From positions 2,032,501 through 2,096,500 of the forward strand of contig NZ_CP162137.1 of the NCBI RefSeq assembly GCF_040833995.1: 64,000 bases of DNA. The letters are read 5' to 3'. A program made the translations under genes and the position numbers. Each line of letters starts with the position of its first letter. Position 1 is the stretch's first letter. The notes under the pieces are model-generated. The model was given only the letters and a program-made list of their open reading frames with translations, made no database searches and was not told where the DNA came from. The stretch comes from Leptospira sp. WS58.C1 (GTDB lineage Bacteria > Spirochaetota > Leptospiria > Leptospirales > Leptospiraceae). Shown here piece after piece: positions 42,486 to 52,489 of the stretch.

Positions 42486-43115
42486 ATGGATCTAGTCAAT
42501 ATCCCGGATTTAGTAAATTTTTTTTCCCGCTTTGGGAATGAGTTCGCTTACTTAGCAGTTTTCTCCACTCTGATTCTCTGTGGTTTCGGTCTTCCGGTTC
42601 CTGAGGATATCTCCCTGGTTTCCGGTGGAGTTTTAGCAGGTTTAGGATATGCGAACGAACATGTAATGTTCGGTGTTGGAATGGCAGGAGTTCTCGTAGG
42701 AGACGGTTCCGTTTTTTTACTCGGAAGGATTTTCGGCGAGAAAGTATTACGAATTCCTTTCATCGCAAAATTTTTGACCCCGGAACGATTTTCCAAAGTA
42801 CAAGAAAAATTTTCGAAATATGGGAACTGGGTCGTATTTATGGCGAGATTTATGCCCGGTCTTCGGATGCCGATCTATCTAACGGCAGGGACTTCTGATC
42901 GTATCTCCTTCTTTAGATTTCTATTTTTGGATATGTTTGCCGCGGCGATTTCCGTCCCGATCTGGGTTTATCTTGGACATTACGGCGCAAAAAATTTAGA
43001 TCAGCTCAAATCTTGGGTCCACCAGGGGCAAATTACCGTTTTTGCTTTATTAGGGATTCTTGTGTTAGTCTTGGTTCTATATTTCACGATCAAAAAGAAA
43101 CGGTCCGAGAATTAA
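42486..43115 (+). CDS. DedA-family membrane protein
   Basis: Protein of 209 aa with four or five membrane spans. FGLPVPEDISLVSGGVLAG and FMARFMPGLRMPIYLTAG are the re-entrant and R-x-x-P-G-x-R motifs of the DedA/VTT family, which helps flip undecaprenyl phosphate or phospholipids and supports membrane potential. Short basic C-tail (KKKRSEN). Confidence 0.88.
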   Translation: MDLVNIPDLVNFFSRFGNEFAYLAVFSTLILCGFGLPVPEDISLVSGGVLAGLGYANEHVMFGVGMAGVLVGDGSVFLLGRIFGEKVLRIPFIAKFLTPERFSKVQEKFSKYGNWVVFMARFMPGLRMPIYLTAGTSDRISFFRFLFLDMFAAAISVPIWVYLGHYGAKNLDQLKSWVHQGQITVFALLGILVLVLVLYFTIKKKRSEN

Positions 43116-43162
43116 TACTTTTACTCGACATAATTTTATGAATCTATACTGTTTGGTTAGAT

Positions 43163-43714
43163 ATGGATGTTCTAACCCAACCTGTGTTGGTGCTGAACGC
43201 GACCTATGTCCCGGTTGCGATCCGAACGGTCAAAGACGCCGTTATTCTTCTCATCCTTAAAAAAGCGGAACTCATCAAAGACGAAAAAAGCCACTTTATC
43301 AGATCCGAAAAACTGAAACTTTCCACTCCTAGGATCATTCTGCTCACAGACTATTATAAGGTCCCGAAACGTAAGCATAAACTTTCTAGAGAAAACATAT
43401 TTGTCCGAGACGATCACGAATGTGTGTATTGCCGACGCAAACTTCCTTCTTCTAAACTCACCCTGGATCATGTGATCCCAAAAAGTCGATGGGAAGAGAT
43501 TCCCAGGGAAAAAAAACCGAAAGACTATCATACTTGGGAAAACCTGGTCACGGCATGTAGGGATTGCAATAGCAAAAAAGGAAACAAACTTCTGCAGGAA
43601 CTCAAGTGGGATGTACCGGAAAATCGATCGACAAACAAGAGACGTTTTCCACAATTTTCAGTATCCACCCAATTGGTCGAAAAGTTCGGCTGGGCGGACT
43701 ATATACGCATCTAA
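43163..43714 (+). CDS. HNH endonuclease-like protein
   Basis: Protein of 183 aa. CVYCRRKLPSSKLTLDHVIPKSRW and NLVTACRDCNSKKGNKLL give the Cys-x-x-C, His-Val and Cys-x-x-C metal site of the HNH fold with a catalytic His. Such stand-alone proteins are widespread in bacteria; restriction, repair or RNA roles are open. The next gene starts immediately after its stop. Confidence 0.85.
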   Translation: MDVLTQPVLVLNATYVPVAIRTVKDAVILLILKKAELIKDEKSHFIRSEKLKLSTPRIILLTDYYKVPKRKHKLSRENIFVRDDHECVYCRRKLPSSKLTLDHVIPKSRWEEIPREKKPKDYHTWENLVTACRDCNSKKGNKLLQELKWDVPENRSTNKRRFPQFSVSTQLVEKFGWADYIRI

Positions 43715-43738
43715 ATGAATCTTTTTTTATCAGGAAGA

Positions 43739-44230
43739 ATGTTTCGATTCTTTCCTTTCTTACTTCCAATTCTATTCTTATTTTCTTGTTATAATTATTC
43801 CTCGAATCGGATTGTAACCACACCGCCTACTTTGGTTGGGATTACTTTGATCGGTACAGGAGTATACGAACTCAGGTTAAGGGCAGGAAACCCGGAAGCT
43901 TTTTTTAGCGGATATACTTTGTATTCGGGAAATACTGCGGACGCATCCAGGAATCCTTCCGATTTTTCCTCCGGAAAAGAATGTGAACTTCCCTTGAATA
44001 TGCTTCCAAATCAGCCAAGAGAATATTCCATAGAAGTAAATCCGACGGATGGGCCTCTTGCGGTCCCAGGCCCTGGAGAAAACACGAACCGCGTTTGTAA
44101 GATTATCGCTACACTGAATTCAGGCGATTACGTAACTCTAAGATCTTCCGTGATCTCCTTGGACTTGAACAGCGGCACAAAGGACATTTACGTATTCTCC
44201 ATGCCTTCGAATACATTACAGGTTCCTTAA
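43739..44230 (+). CDS. Putative lipoprotein
   Basis: Start set at ATG 43739 (163 aa) with AGGAAG in front; an ATG at 43715 is also in frame. Signal FFPFLLPILFLFSCYNYSS with lipobox LFLFSC; mature domain beta-rich with two Cys (ECELPL and RVCKII). Unknown function. The convergent gene ends overlap by four bases (44227-44230). Confidence 0.65.
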   Translation: MFRFFPFLLPILFLFSCYNYSSNRIVTTPPTLVGITLIGTGVYELRLRAGNPEAFFSGYTLYSGNTADASRNPSDFSSGKECELPLNMLPNQPREYSIEVNPTDGPLAVPGPGENTNRVCKIIATLNSGDYVTLRSSVISLDLNSGTKDIYVFSMPSNTLQVP

Positions 44231-44709
44231 TCTTTAAACCAGACGTTTATTTTTTTAAGAGTAGTTTCCGTATCTTCTTTCCAGATACTTTTGGGATATT
44301 TTTCCAAAAACTTTCCTAATTCTTTTTTAGCCTCTTCCAATTCTTCTCTTAAACGTAGAAGTGCAGGATTGTCTTCTTTTTTTAAGTATACCGGATTACC
44401 GTCGGTGAACTGGAAATATTTTTCGATCGCATTTGCGGCCTTTTGTTTGGCTAGTTTATAAAATTGGAATCCTTCCGGATCTTCTTTAGAATTTTCTAAA
44501 ATTAAAGACGATTCGTTCCCGAGAGAAGCAAGAAGAACGTCCCTAAGTTGGACCAACTCCTTAAACAGAAGATCCGTCTCATATTCTCCGGAATCCGGAT
44601 GATATTTCCGAGAGAGTTCCCGGAACCTGCTCCGGACTAAATTTGCGTCGAATTTTTTGGGGAGTCCGTAAAAGTCCAGGGCACGGCTCAGCAGGTCCCC
44701 GTCTTCCAA
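44227..44709 (-). CDS. J-domain-like protein
   Basis: Protein of 160 aa. Residues about 8-60 (ALDFYGLPKKFDANLVRSRFRELSRKYHPDSGEY) show the DnaJ helix-HPD motif, which activates DnaK; the rest is charged and helical. Overlaps the FlgN-like gene by 22 bases, so it is co-translated with flagellar chaperones. It could recruit Hsp70 to flagellar export or assembly. Confidence 0.75.
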   Translation of the reverse strand: MEDGDLLSRALDFYGLPKKFDANLVRSRFRELSRKYHPDSGEYETDLLFKELVQLRDVLLASLGNESSLILENSKEDPEGFQFYKLAKQKAANAIEKYFQFTDGNPVYLKKEDNPALLRLREELEEAKKELGKFLEKYPKSIWKEDTETTLKKINVWFKD

Positions 44710-45122
44710 TCCAATTTCCTATGAGCTAGGAATTTTTTAAGTTGGATCTTGGATTGTACCAAGTTCAACTCTTTACGATATTCCTGCAGAATAATCTCCA
44801 TCTTTTCCCCTACTTGGGAATTCAAATCCCTGGACTCTTCCAATTTTTGGAAAATCGTATCGGAGAGTCGAATAATTTCCAGGGTCTGAGGGGAAGATTC
44901 TTCTAATTGTTCGATCTTGCGGTCCAGTCGTTTCATCTTTTCGACCAGATCGGAATTTTGCAGCTCGAGTTTCGCCGCACCTTCTCCATCCTCAAAATCT
45001 AAAATTTGCAATTGGCGTTTTTGAAGTTCTATCAGTTTGTTCAAAAAGGAGATTTTCTCCCCATAGAGTGAGGAAAGTTTTTCTTCCATGGAGTGTAGAC
45101 TTTTAGAGACCTTGCCCGCCAT
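44688..45122 (-). CDS. FlgN-like flagellar helical protein
   Basis: Protein of 144 aa, almost entirely coiled coil, with SMEEKLSSLYGEKISFLNKLIELQKRQL near the start. Position directly after fliS and before the J-domain gene, and the length, suit FlgN, the chaperone for hook-associated proteins FlgK and FlgL. The family is poorly conserved, so the call rests mainly on context. Confidence 0.55.
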   Translation of the reverse strand: MAGKVSKSLHSMEEKLSSLYGEKISFLNKLIELQKRQLQILDFEDGEGAAKLELQNSDLVEKMKRLDRKIEQLEESSPQTLEIIRLSDTIFQKLEESRDLNSQVGEKMEIILQEYRKELNLVQSKIQLKKFLAHRKLDWKTGTC

Positions 45123-45128
45123 TTGTGT

Positions 45129-45581
45129 TTAACCTTGGAGGGAAAGACCGGTTCCTCTTGAACCGGCGGTTGGCAATGGGACCACGGAAGAAGCTTTTTC
45201 CTTCTTTTCAATTTCTTCCCAAGCAAGTTTTAGATCTTCCAGATATTTGATGATTTCGGAAAGGATCTCACTGTCCTTCTTCATATTCGCTTCGAGTAAG
45301 CGCTTTTTAATATAAACATAGATCCCAAGCAGATTGTTTGCAACCTCTCCCCCATTTTCCATGTTCAGGGCGAGCATCAGCTCGGTCACGATCTCTTGGG
45401 CTTTCAGGATATGATTGTTCACCACGTCGTACTTGCGGGGTGTATTATTCTCGATGGCAACGTTTAGGAAGCGGATCGCTCCTTCATATAACATCACGAT
45501 AAGCCGGCCCTGACTCACAGTAGAAATTTCATTGGATTTATACTGTTCGACGGAGGCCGTCGATTTTCTAGCAAGTGACAT
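45129..45581 (-). CDS. fliS: Flagellar secretion chaperone FliS
   Basis: Protein of 150 aa. VEQYKSNEISTVSQGRLIVMLYEGAIRFL and KAQEIVTELMLALNMENGGEVANNLLGIYVYIKKRL match FliS, which binds the C-terminal end of flagellin in the cytoplasm and prevents early assembly. A Ser/Thr-rich tail follows. Starts the operon with the FlgN-like and J-domain genes. Confidence 0.92.
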   Translation of the reverse strand: MSLARKSTASVEQYKSNEISTVSQGRLIVMLYEGAIRFLNVAIENNTPRKYDVVNNHILKAQEIVTELMLALNMENGGEVANNLLGIYVYIKKRLLEANMKKDSEILSEIIKYLEDLKLAWEEIEKKEKASSVVPLPTAGSRGTGLSLQG

Positions 45582-45655
45582 GTGTCTCTCCTGAAATACT
45601 TTTCGACAAAATTCCGGACCGCCTTAACGTGGACTGGTAATTCTTAGCGTATTGG

Positions 45656-46294
45656 ATGCGAAAATTCTTGGCAAGTCTGATTCCCAAACCCAGAAAAAAG
45701 CTTGTCTTTTTGGCTTCTGGGCGGGGAAGCAACCTGGAAGCTGTCCTTCAGGCAATCCAAAAGGGCAAAATCCCCGCAAATCCCGCATTTTTAGTCACAG
45801 ATAACCCTGAGGCGCCTTCTATCCGGATTGCCGCCCGCCAAAATATTCCAGCCAAGATCCTGGATTGGAAGTCTTATCCCAAAAAAGAAGAGTATCATCG
45901 CGAACTGTTGGAGTTCCTACAAGAGAGCTCTCCGGATCTGATCGTGGCCTGCGGTTATATGAGAATTTTAAAGCCGGAAATTATCCGAGCCTTTCCAAAC
46001 AGGATCATCAATATTCATCCTTCTCTTCTTCCCTCCTTTCCGGGGCTACATGCTCAGAATCAGGCATTCGAGTATGGAGTGAAGATTGCGGGCTGCACGG
46101 CCCATTTTGTGGACGAAGGTGTGGATTCCGGTCCTATCATTTTGCAAGGAGTTGTTAAAATCGAGGAAGGAATGACCGAAAGAGAATTGACTCTTGCCAT
46201 TCTCAAAGAGGAACATAAAATCCTGCCACTCGCGGTTCAACACTTCTGCGAAGATCGGCTCTCCATCAAAGACAGGAAGGTCTCAATCCTCTAG
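45656..46294 (+). CDS. purN: Phosphoribosylglycinamide formyltransferase
   Basis: Protein of 212 aa. [16 protein letters not shown] binds [19 protein letters not shown] and [13 protein letters not shown] hold the catalytic His and Asp. Transfers formyl from 10-formyl-THF in the third step of purine synthesis. The next gene, purH, begins two bases after its stop. Start at ATG 45656. Confidence 0.95.
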   Translation: MRKFLASLIPKPRKKLVFLASGRGSNLEAVLQAIQKGKIPANPAFLVTDNPEAPSIRIAARQNIPAKILDWKSYPKKEEYHRELLEFLQESSPDLIVACGYMRILKPEIIRAFPNRIINIHPSLLPSFPGLHAQNQAFEYGVKIAGCTAHFVDEGVDSGPIILQGVVKIEEGMTERELTLAILKEEHKILPLAVQHFCEDRLSIKDRKVSIL

Positions 46295-46295
46295 C

Positions 46296-47837
46296 ATGAT
46301 CAAAATCACTCGCGCCCTCATTTCAGTTAGCGACAAAACAGGACTTATCGGATTTGCCAAGTACCTGGAATCCAAAGGAGTGGAAATCATTTCCACAGGC
46401 GGAACCCTAAAAACACTCACCGAAAACGGAATCAAAGCCATTGCAATAGACGATTATACAGGGTTTCCGGAAATTTTAGACGGAAGAGTAAAAACTCTCC
46501 ACCCAAAAGTCCACGGCGGACTATTGGGAGTGATCTCCAAACCCGAACACAAACAGAAGATGGAAGAATTAAAAATTCCAAAGATCGATCTGGTGGTTGT
46601 GAACTTATATCCGTTCGTGCAGACCGTTTCGAAACCGGGAGTTCATCTGGACGAAGCAATAGAGAATATTGATATCGGCGGACCTTCTATGATCCGCTCC
46701 GCGAGTAAAAACTACAGACATACTGTAGTAGTAACGGATCCGAACGATTATAAAACAGTGGAAGAATCCATGAAGGTCAATGACGGCTCCGTGGATGCTG
46801 ACACTTCCTTCCTTCTTATGAGAAAAGCATTTTCTCATACTGCGATGTACGATACTGCGATCTCTTCTTGGTTCAATAAGCTTGCAGGGGAGAAGTTCCC
46901 GGATATCTTAAATCTTTCCTTTACCAAAAAACAAAAACTAAGATACGGAGAAAATCCACACCAGGGCGCCGCTTTCTACGAACCTTTATTTACCAAGAGC
47001 GAATTTTCTCCTCTCCAAGGAAAAGAATTATCTTTTAATAATATGTTGGATTTTGATGCGGCATTCCATATTTCCGCACTTCTTCCGGATAATACGGTTT
47101 GTATCATCAAACATTTGAATCCTTGCGGGATCGCTTATGCGGACGATACTCTAGAAGCATTCCGTCTAGCAAAAAGAACGGATCCTATTTCCGCTTTCGG
47201 CGGGATCATAGGGATCAAGGGAACCGTAACCGGAGAATTGGCGGTTCTCATAGGCGAAACTTTTGTCGAAGGTGTGATCGCTCAAAAGTTCGAACCTGCC
47301 GCTCTGGACTATTTCTCTAAAAAACCGAACGTTCGTCTGATCGAGATCCAAAATTTCCAAGAAGCATTGGACGAAATGGATCTAAGACCGATCCATCACG
47401 GGATTCTTCTACAAGACAGAGACTATGCGACCATCACCGAAAAAGATCTAAAGATCGTTTCTAAAAAACAACCTACGGAAGAAGATATCCGAGGTCTGAT
47501 GTTCGCTTGGTCTACCGTTAAATTTATCAAATCCAATGCGATTGTTTATACGGAAGAGAACGCTACGCTCGGGATCGGTGCCGGACAGATGTCCAGAGTG
47601 GATTCGGTCCAACTCGGTGCGACTAAGGCTCTAAATGTAGGACTTTCCGTTGTGGGTTCTTATGTGGCGAGCGATGCCTTCTTCCCTTTCAGAGATGGGA
47701 TAGATGCAATCGCAAAAGTAGGAGCGAAAGCAATCATCCAACCCGGAGGTTCTATCCGGGACGAAGAAGTGATCAAGGCGGCTGACGAGCACGGATTGAT
47801 CATGGTGTTTACCGGCATGAGGCATTTTAGGCATTAA
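46296..47837 (+). CDS. purH: Bifunctional AICAR transformylase/IMP cyclohydrolase
   Basis: Start at ATG 46296 (513 aa), one base after the purN stop; earlier in-frame codons lie inside pur[26 protein letters not shown] (cyclohydrolase) and [21 protein letters not shown] (transformylase Lys-His site) confirm both domains. Catalyses the last two steps of IMP synthesis. Cotranscribed with purN. Confidence 0.95.
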   Translation: MIKITRALISVSDKTGLIGFAKYLESKGVEIISTGGTLKTLTENGIKAIAIDDYTGFPEILDGRVKTLHPKVHGGLLGVISKPEHKQKMEELKIPKIDLVVVNLYPFVQTVSKPGVHLDEAIENIDIGGPSMIRSASKNYRHTVVVTDPNDYKTVEESMKVNDGSVDADTSFLLMRKAFSHTAMYDTAISSWFNKLAGEKFPDILNLSFTKKQKLRYGENPHQGAAFYEPLFTKSEFSPLQGKELSFNNMLDFDAAFHISALLPDNTVCIIKHLNPCGIAYADDTLEAFRLAKRTDPISAFGGIIGIKGTVTGELAVLIGETFVEGVIAQKFEPAALDYFSKKPNVRLIEIQNFQEALDEMDLRPIHHGILLQDRDYATITEKDLKIVSKKQPTEEDIRGLMFAWSTVKFIKSNAIVYTEENATLGIGAGQMSRVDSVQLGATKALNVGLSVVGSYVASDAFFPFRDGIDAIAKVGAKAIIQPGGSIRDEEVIKAADEHGLIMVFTGMRHFRH

Positions 47838-47838
47838 G

Positions 47839-48471
47839 ATGGAATTTTTTCTCTACCTGATCTATTTAGTGATCACGTTAGTGGTCGTTTCCCTGGGAGA
47901 TTATTATTTTCGACTCATCTATTTAAGCGGAAAGGATACTTTCGAAAAACAGGAACTTACGGATTGGGCGAGAATTATTCCTTCAAAGATCGTTTCCATT
48001 TTTGAATCTGCGGGGAGTCTGCAATATGGACTTCTCGCATTCGGACTCTCCGCTTTTTTCGCGTATGTCTGGACTTTAACCGGAGGGCTAATCGGTTCTC
48101 CTCATTATACGGATTCCTTTGGAAATTATTTCTTTCTTTCCTGTATCATGCCCGTGCTTATGCTGGCCTTCTACTCATTTATCTCTTCCGAAATTTTAAG
48201 AGCGGCTAGGATCTCTCGGAATAGCGGAACCTTTCTCGCAAGGCTACTTAACCAGGAGGTTCCTTTACTTACCGGGATATTTATCTCAGTAATCGCCTCA
48301 AATCTGGCAGTTTACGGCCTTTATCATGAAATTTCCTTTTTATTCGTTCTTCCGAACGTTTTGATCCTTCTCGTTCTTCTTATCTTGAGATGGAACGGAA
48401 AGGTGAAATTCGGGGGAATTCGAGTGGACAGAGAGGAAGAAGAGGCAGAGGATTTAGGGGAAGATTCCTAA
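47839..48471 (+). CDS. Membrane protein, unknown function
   Basis: Protein of 210 aa with four membrane spans (about residues 5-25, 58-80, 95-115, 140-185) and an acidic tail (DREEEEAEDLGEDS). One base downstream of purH, so likely in the same message. No family recognised. Confidence 0.65.
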   Translation: MEFFLYLIYLVITLVVVSLGDYYFRLIYLSGKDTFEKQELTDWARIIPSKIVSIFESAGSLQYGLLAFGLSAFFAYVWTLTGGLIGSPHYTDSFGNYFFLSCIMPVLMLAFYSFISSEILRAARISRNSGTFLARLLNQEVPLLTGIFISVIASNLAVYGLYHEISFLFVLPNVLILLVLLILRWNGKVKFGGIRVDREEEEAEDLGEDS

Positions 48472-48505
48472 TTCTTGTTCGGTCTTCTGCCGATACTTAA
48501 AGAGT

Positions 48506-49216
48506 ATGAAAGGGCAATCCATCTTCCTGTTCTTATTCTCCCTACTCCTTCCTTGGAGTTCTATATTTTCTCAGTTTCCGGGAGATAATTCCAGAAATAA
48601 CGGCTCCAAACCTACCTTAGACGGATTTGCCGAAGTCTCATGGGAAGCCTCGTACTCCCAAGTCAGAGACAAATTTTTATCCTTAGCTTCTAATCCTCAG
48701 AGCGACGAAAAAATAGAAGTAGTCCATGAAGATAAGGAGAAGTCCCTACTTGTAAGAAGGAACGGGATTTTCTATTTATATCGCTTTTATTCCACTCCTA
48801 AATTAGTATTGGATTCCCGTCCTAAAGATAAAAACCAACCTCGTCCGGAAAAGGAAACTTCTCCGGAAGAAGACGAACATCTGGAGCCGGGTAAATTATT
48901 CTCCGTTGGGGTTTCCTTCCGTTATCTTCCAGGCAAAGACGTTCAGTCCAAACTGGAAAATAAATATGGAAAACCCAAAAAAGAGACCCTGGATGATAAG
49001 AAGATCGGGGGAGCTGTGGTTTGGGAACTAACCGACGAAAGACAGGCGCCTCCCGCAGGCGGATTTATTGTCCAATGGAAGGAAGCTTATAAAAAACAAC
49101 CGTTTACTAGAAGAGTGGATTATTTCAGCTCCAAGGTAAAGTCTCAGATCGAGAAAGAATACAAAGAGTTCTTCAACGCAGAAGAAATCAAAACTTTAAG
49201 AGATCTAATCCCGTAA
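48506..49216 (+). CDS. Secreted protein, unknown function
   Basis: Protein of 236 aa with signal peptide (FLFLFSLLLPWSSIFSQF) and a soluble body beginning GFAEVSWEASYSQVRDKFLSLA, reminiscent of small envelope proteins of the Leptospira type. The Pro/Glu-rich middle is probably flexible. No catalytic motifs. Downstream of the membrane protein by 34 bp. Confidence 0.6.
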   Translation: MKGQSIFLFLFSLLLPWSSIFSQFPGDNSRNNGSKPTLDGFAEVSWEASYSQVRDKFLSLASNPQSDEKIEVVHEDKEKSLLVRRNGIFYLYRFYSTPKLVLDSRPKDKNQPRPEKETSPEEDEHLEPGKLFSVGVSFRYLPGKDVQSKLENKYGKPKKETLDDKKIGGAVVWELTDERQAPPAGGFIVQWKEAYKKQPFTRRVDYFSSKVKSQIEKEYKEFFNAEEIKTLRDLIP

Positions 49217-49285
49217 GAAATCCTTGACCGAAGGCGCTTAAGGCCGCCACTATCCAGAGAGATCCAAAATCTTTCGGAGCAATAC

Positions 49286-49930
49286 GTGGAATTATATTTA
49301 GATACAGCCAATGTGGACGAGATCAAGGAGATCGCGTCCTACGGTCTTTTGGACGGAGTTACTACAAACCCGTCTCTTATCGCAAAATCCGGTCGCAATT
49401 TTAAAGAGGTGATCAAGGAGATCTGCGCGATCGTACCAGGTCCCGTAAGCGCGGAAGTACTCGCTACAAAACACGAAGACATGCTGAAAGAAGCGGACGA
49501 ACTGGTAAAGATCGCTCCGAACGTTGTCATCAAAGTCCCTTTGATCCCGGAAGGATTAAAAACCGTGGTAAACCTGACTGAAAAAGGAATTCCGACAAAT
49601 GTAACTCTTTGTTTTTCCGCGCCTCAGGCACTTCTTGCAGCAAAAGCAGGTGCTACTTATATTTCACCTTTTATAGGCCGTGTGGATGACACATCTTGGG
49701 ACGGAATGGAACTGATCTCCGAGATCAGAGAGATCTACGATAATTACGGTTATGAAACTAAGATTCTAGCTGCTTCTATCAGAGGACCTATACATTTGAA
49801 AGAATCAGCTCTTCGTGGCGCGGATTGTGCGACTATGCCGATTTCCGCTTACCAGCAGTTATTCAAACACCCACTCACCGATATCGGTTTGGAAAAATTC
49901 TTAGAAGACGCTAAGAAGTTAAAGTGGTGA
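49286..49930 (+). CDS. Fructose-6-phosphate aldolase/transaldolase-like protein
   Basis: Protein of 214 aa, GTG start after [16 protein letters not shown] and [14 protein letters not shown] (Schiff-base Lys) identify the small TalB/TalC-MipB subfamily; [15 protein letters not shown] and the LAASIRGP near the end are also typical. Either transaldolase in the pentose phosphate pathway or F6P aldolase. Cytoplasmic. Confidence 0.92.
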   Translation: MELYLDTANVDEIKEIASYGLLDGVTTNPSLIAKSGRNFKEVIKEICAIVPGPVSAEVLATKHEDMLKEADELVKIAPNVVIKVPLIPEGLKTVVNLTEKGIPTNVTLCFSAPQALLAAKAGATYISPFIGRVDDTSWDGMELISEIREIYDNYGYETKILAASIRGPIHLKESALRGADCATMPISAYQQLFKHPLTDIGLEKFLEDAKKLKW

Positions 49931-49950
49931 TCTAAAGATCCTTATAGTTT

Positions 49951-50028
49951 TTCGCACAGAGCTCACGGAGCACACAGAGTTAGAAATAATCCAAATCACC
50001 TCAGTGATCTTTGTGGCCTCCGTGCGAA
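49951..50028. repeat. Dispersed hairpin repeat, copy 1
   Basis: TTCGCACAGAGCTCACGGAG and following bases to 49980 recur, reversed, at 54688-54717 with 29 of 30 identities. CCTCCGTGCGAA (50017-50028) pairs with its left arm, so it forms a hairpin itself. It separates the convergent ends of the aldolase and SGNH genes. Likely bidirectional terminator or dispersed element. Confidence 0.8.
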
Positions 50029-50036
50029 CCACTCCT

Positions 50037-51071
50037 TTAAGGTAGCTTCTTCTTCCCTGTAAAATCGTTCATTAAAATTTCAGATTGTTCTGAAATACAA
50101 AATACACTTTGGTGAGAACCGTCGTAATACAGATCGCAGGAACTGAGAGTATTCATATCGGCGGCTGAAGCACCGTATTTGAATGCCAGTTCACGGATGC
50201 GTGGCCACCAGGATTTTTCAAGACCTAGTTCGTAATACCCTTCTCTATAACCGGGATATACTTTGGGCCAGATCAAATAGGTCTTGATCCCTTCTTCTTT
50301 CGCCAGTTTTAAGAATTCTTCCACAAAGAAAAATTCGGTCTCGCCGAGAGTGAAGCCCGAAAGATAAATACTTTTTAAACGGAGTGCGTCCTTTTCCAAT
50401 TTTTTAGGATTATTGCTCGCACTTGCATACGCGAGTTGTTCTCCGTTTCCGAGTTCTAAAATCAGATTTTCGTGGTTTTGGTCCGCTCTGTACTGTTTTA
50501 ATTTTCCACCGGACAATCGGGACCAAAAAAGTTTAAAACCGGGTTTGATCTTTCGAATGCTAAAGATTTTTTCCTTCCAAATTTCCAATTTGTCGGAAAA
50601 GGAAAACTTTTCCCAATAGATATTCTTGAATTCTTCGTCTGCGCCCAATCTTAAAAAAGGTTCGTAGAACAAACCCTTCGAATCATCGAACGCCTCCGGG
50701 CTAACTACGTAAAAAACGGCCTTGGGTTTGATCCCAGCTCCTAGTATTTTACGGAACCAATAAAAACCATACGCAGGAACCGCTTGTGGTCCTGAAAAAT
50801 TATACACGGTCCAATCATTTGCAAAAGAAGGAGGAAGTGTTTTAATGGAATACGGATAGGCCCTAGAATCCCCAAACGCCAAAAGAAGATTTTTGTCTTT
50901 AAGAGAACTATCTTTCTGGAGTTTTTCGAACAAATGCCTTCTTTGTGCATAATAGACAGGATTCCCTTCTTGGTAAAAAGACGTTTGGAAGAAGTCCAAA
51001 AGAAAAATTTTATCCGCAAAGAATAAAACGACCAGAAAGAGTACAGGGAGATAGATATACTTCTTTTTCAT
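50037..51071 (-). CDS. SGNH-hydrolase-like membrane-anchored protein (DUF1574 type)
   Basis: Start at ATG 51071 (344 aa); the frame runs to TTG 51083. Anchor IYLPVLFLVVLFFADKIFLLDFF, block I LAFGDSRAYPYS and block V YYDGSHQSVFC mark an SGNH serine esterase fold. It follows the MBOAT gene in the same order as the pair at 19327-21935 but shares only modest sequence. Likely acyl transfer to a second envelope polysaccharide. Confidence 0.75.
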   Translation of the reverse strand: MKKKYIYLPVLFLVVLFFADKIFLLDFFQTSFYQEGNPVYYAQRRHLFEKLQKDSSLKDKNLLLAFGDSRAYPYSIKTLPPSFANDWTVYNFSGPQAVPAYGFYWFRKILGAGIKPKAVFYVVSPEAFDDSKGLFYEPFLRLGADEEFKNIYWEKFSFSDKLEIWKEKIFSIRKIKPGFKLFWSRLSGGKLKQYRADQNHENLILELGNGEQLAYASASNNPKKLEKDALRLKSIYLSGFTLGETEFFFVEEFLKLAKEEGIKTYLIWPKVYPGYREGYYELGLEKSWWPRIRELAFKYGASAADMNTLSSCDLYYDGSHQSVFCISEQSEILMNDFTGKKKLP

Positions 51072-51079
51072 ACTATTTC

Positions 51080-52489
51080 TCAAAATTGTCCGTAAAAGAA
51101 ATCCGCATTTCCGCTAGGTAATGCAAGTAAGACCAAGATCCATACGATGGGGAGAAGTACAACTTTCCATTTGAAACGAACCTTAAATTTTTCAGGCCAT
51201 TCTTCCGCTGAATGAAACAGGATCGCGACCAAAAGTGCAAAAATACAAGGTTCCATATTCGGGAAAGAGACCCCGTTCGCCCAAACGAATATTCTTTGGA
51301 CCGCCGCAACTGCCGAACCGAAATCAGGCGTGAAGAATAAAACCCAAGAAATACTGTAAATATTCAGAACGAATAAATACGTAATAATCCTTTTCACGTA
51401 CGGTATCTCAGGCAGGATTTTTACATTCCAATCATTCAATACTCTTTCTATGGAAAGATACAATCCGGTTAGAACTCCCCAAAGAAGGTAATTCAAATTG
51501 GCTCCGTGCCAAAGTCCACCAAGTCCGAAAGCAACTAGATAATTAAAACAGGTGCGTAACGTACCACTTCTGGAACCGCCAAGCGGAATGTATAAATAGT
51601 CTCGGATCCAAAAGGAGAAGGTTAAATGCCATCTTCTCCAAAAATCCCCGAATCCGTTAAAGAAGAATGGCGCCCTGAAGTTTTGAGGTAGAGTGAATCC
51701 TAAAAGTTTTCCCATTCCTCTGGCAAGATCCGTCAGTCCCGAAAAATCCAAATATAGATAGATCGCAAAGAAATATACGGTACTTAAAAGTGCCGCTCCC
51801 GAAAAAGCGGAGGTCTCCGCAAATACTTGGAAGATAGATCCGGACATTAAGACGGAAACGATCGACTTTTTGAAAAGTCCGATCACCACGAGCCAAAGGC
51901 CGTCCACCATATCCTCTTTTTCCATTTTTGGAGAATCGAACTGAGTCGCTACATCGTTAAATCTTAATATAGGTCCGGCGATCATTACGGGAAAAAGGAA
52001 AATATAAGAAGTCAGTTTCCAATATCCGATCTTTTCCGTGATCACTCCTTTCTTCTTATCCACTAAAAGGGAAATGAATTGAAATGTGTAATAACTGATG
52101 GTTAAAGGAAGGATTACTTCGAATCCGACCCAGTCCAAGGATTTAGAAAGAATTCCATCCAAGCTGATCTTGTTTTGAAATTCCGGAATTCCTAAAAATA
52201 TTCCAACCAGATCCGCGAAAAAATAGAAATATTTAAAAAACGCTAAATTAAGAACATTAAAACCTATGGAAACCGGCAAAAACCATTTTTTCGCCAGGAA
52301 AAATCGTATGAACATCCAGTTGATGCTCACAACGACGATCAGATGAAATAAAAACTTCCAAGAGGAGACCGCGTAAAAGAAGGCGGAACTTAATATAAGA
52401 AAATATTTCTTTAAAGCGTCCGGAAGATTCCAATACACCAGAAATACTAGGCAGAAAAAAAATAAAAATTCTAAACTGGTAAAATTCAT
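51080..52489 (-). CDS. MBOAT O-acyltransferase, AlgI-like (second copy)
   Basis: Start at ATG 52489 (469 aa) with GGAGACC in front. FGLGGLWHGANLNYLLWGVLTG (MBOAT His) and GDFWRRWHLTFSFWIRDYLYIPLGGSRSG match AlgI. About 11 membrane spans. Start overlaps the end of the upstream pseudouridine synthase gene by four bases, so its expression is linked to that gene. Confidence 0.9.
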   Translation of the reverse strand: MNFTSLEFLFFFCLVFLVYWNLPDALKKYFLILSSAFFYAVSSWKFLFHLIVVVSINWMFIRFFLAKKWFLPVSIGFNVLNLAFFKYFYFFADLVGIFLGIPEFQNKISLDGILSKSLDWVGFEVILPLTISYYTFQFISLLVDKKKGVITEKIGYWKLTSYIFLFPVMIAGPILRFNDVATQFDSPKMEKEDMVDGLWLVVIGLFKKSIVSVLMSGSIFQVFAETSAFSGAALLSTVYFFAIYLYLDFSGLTDLARGMGKLLGFTLPQNFRAPFFFNGFGDFWRRWHLTFSFWIRDYLYIPLGGSRSGTLRTCFNYLVAFGLGGLWHGANLNYLLWGVLTGLYLSIERVLNDWNVKILPEIPYVKRIITYLFVLNIYSISWVLFFTPDFGSAVAAVQRIFVWANGVSFPNMEPCIFALLVAILFHSAEEWPEKFKVRFKWKVVLLPIVWILVLLALPSGNADFFYGQF

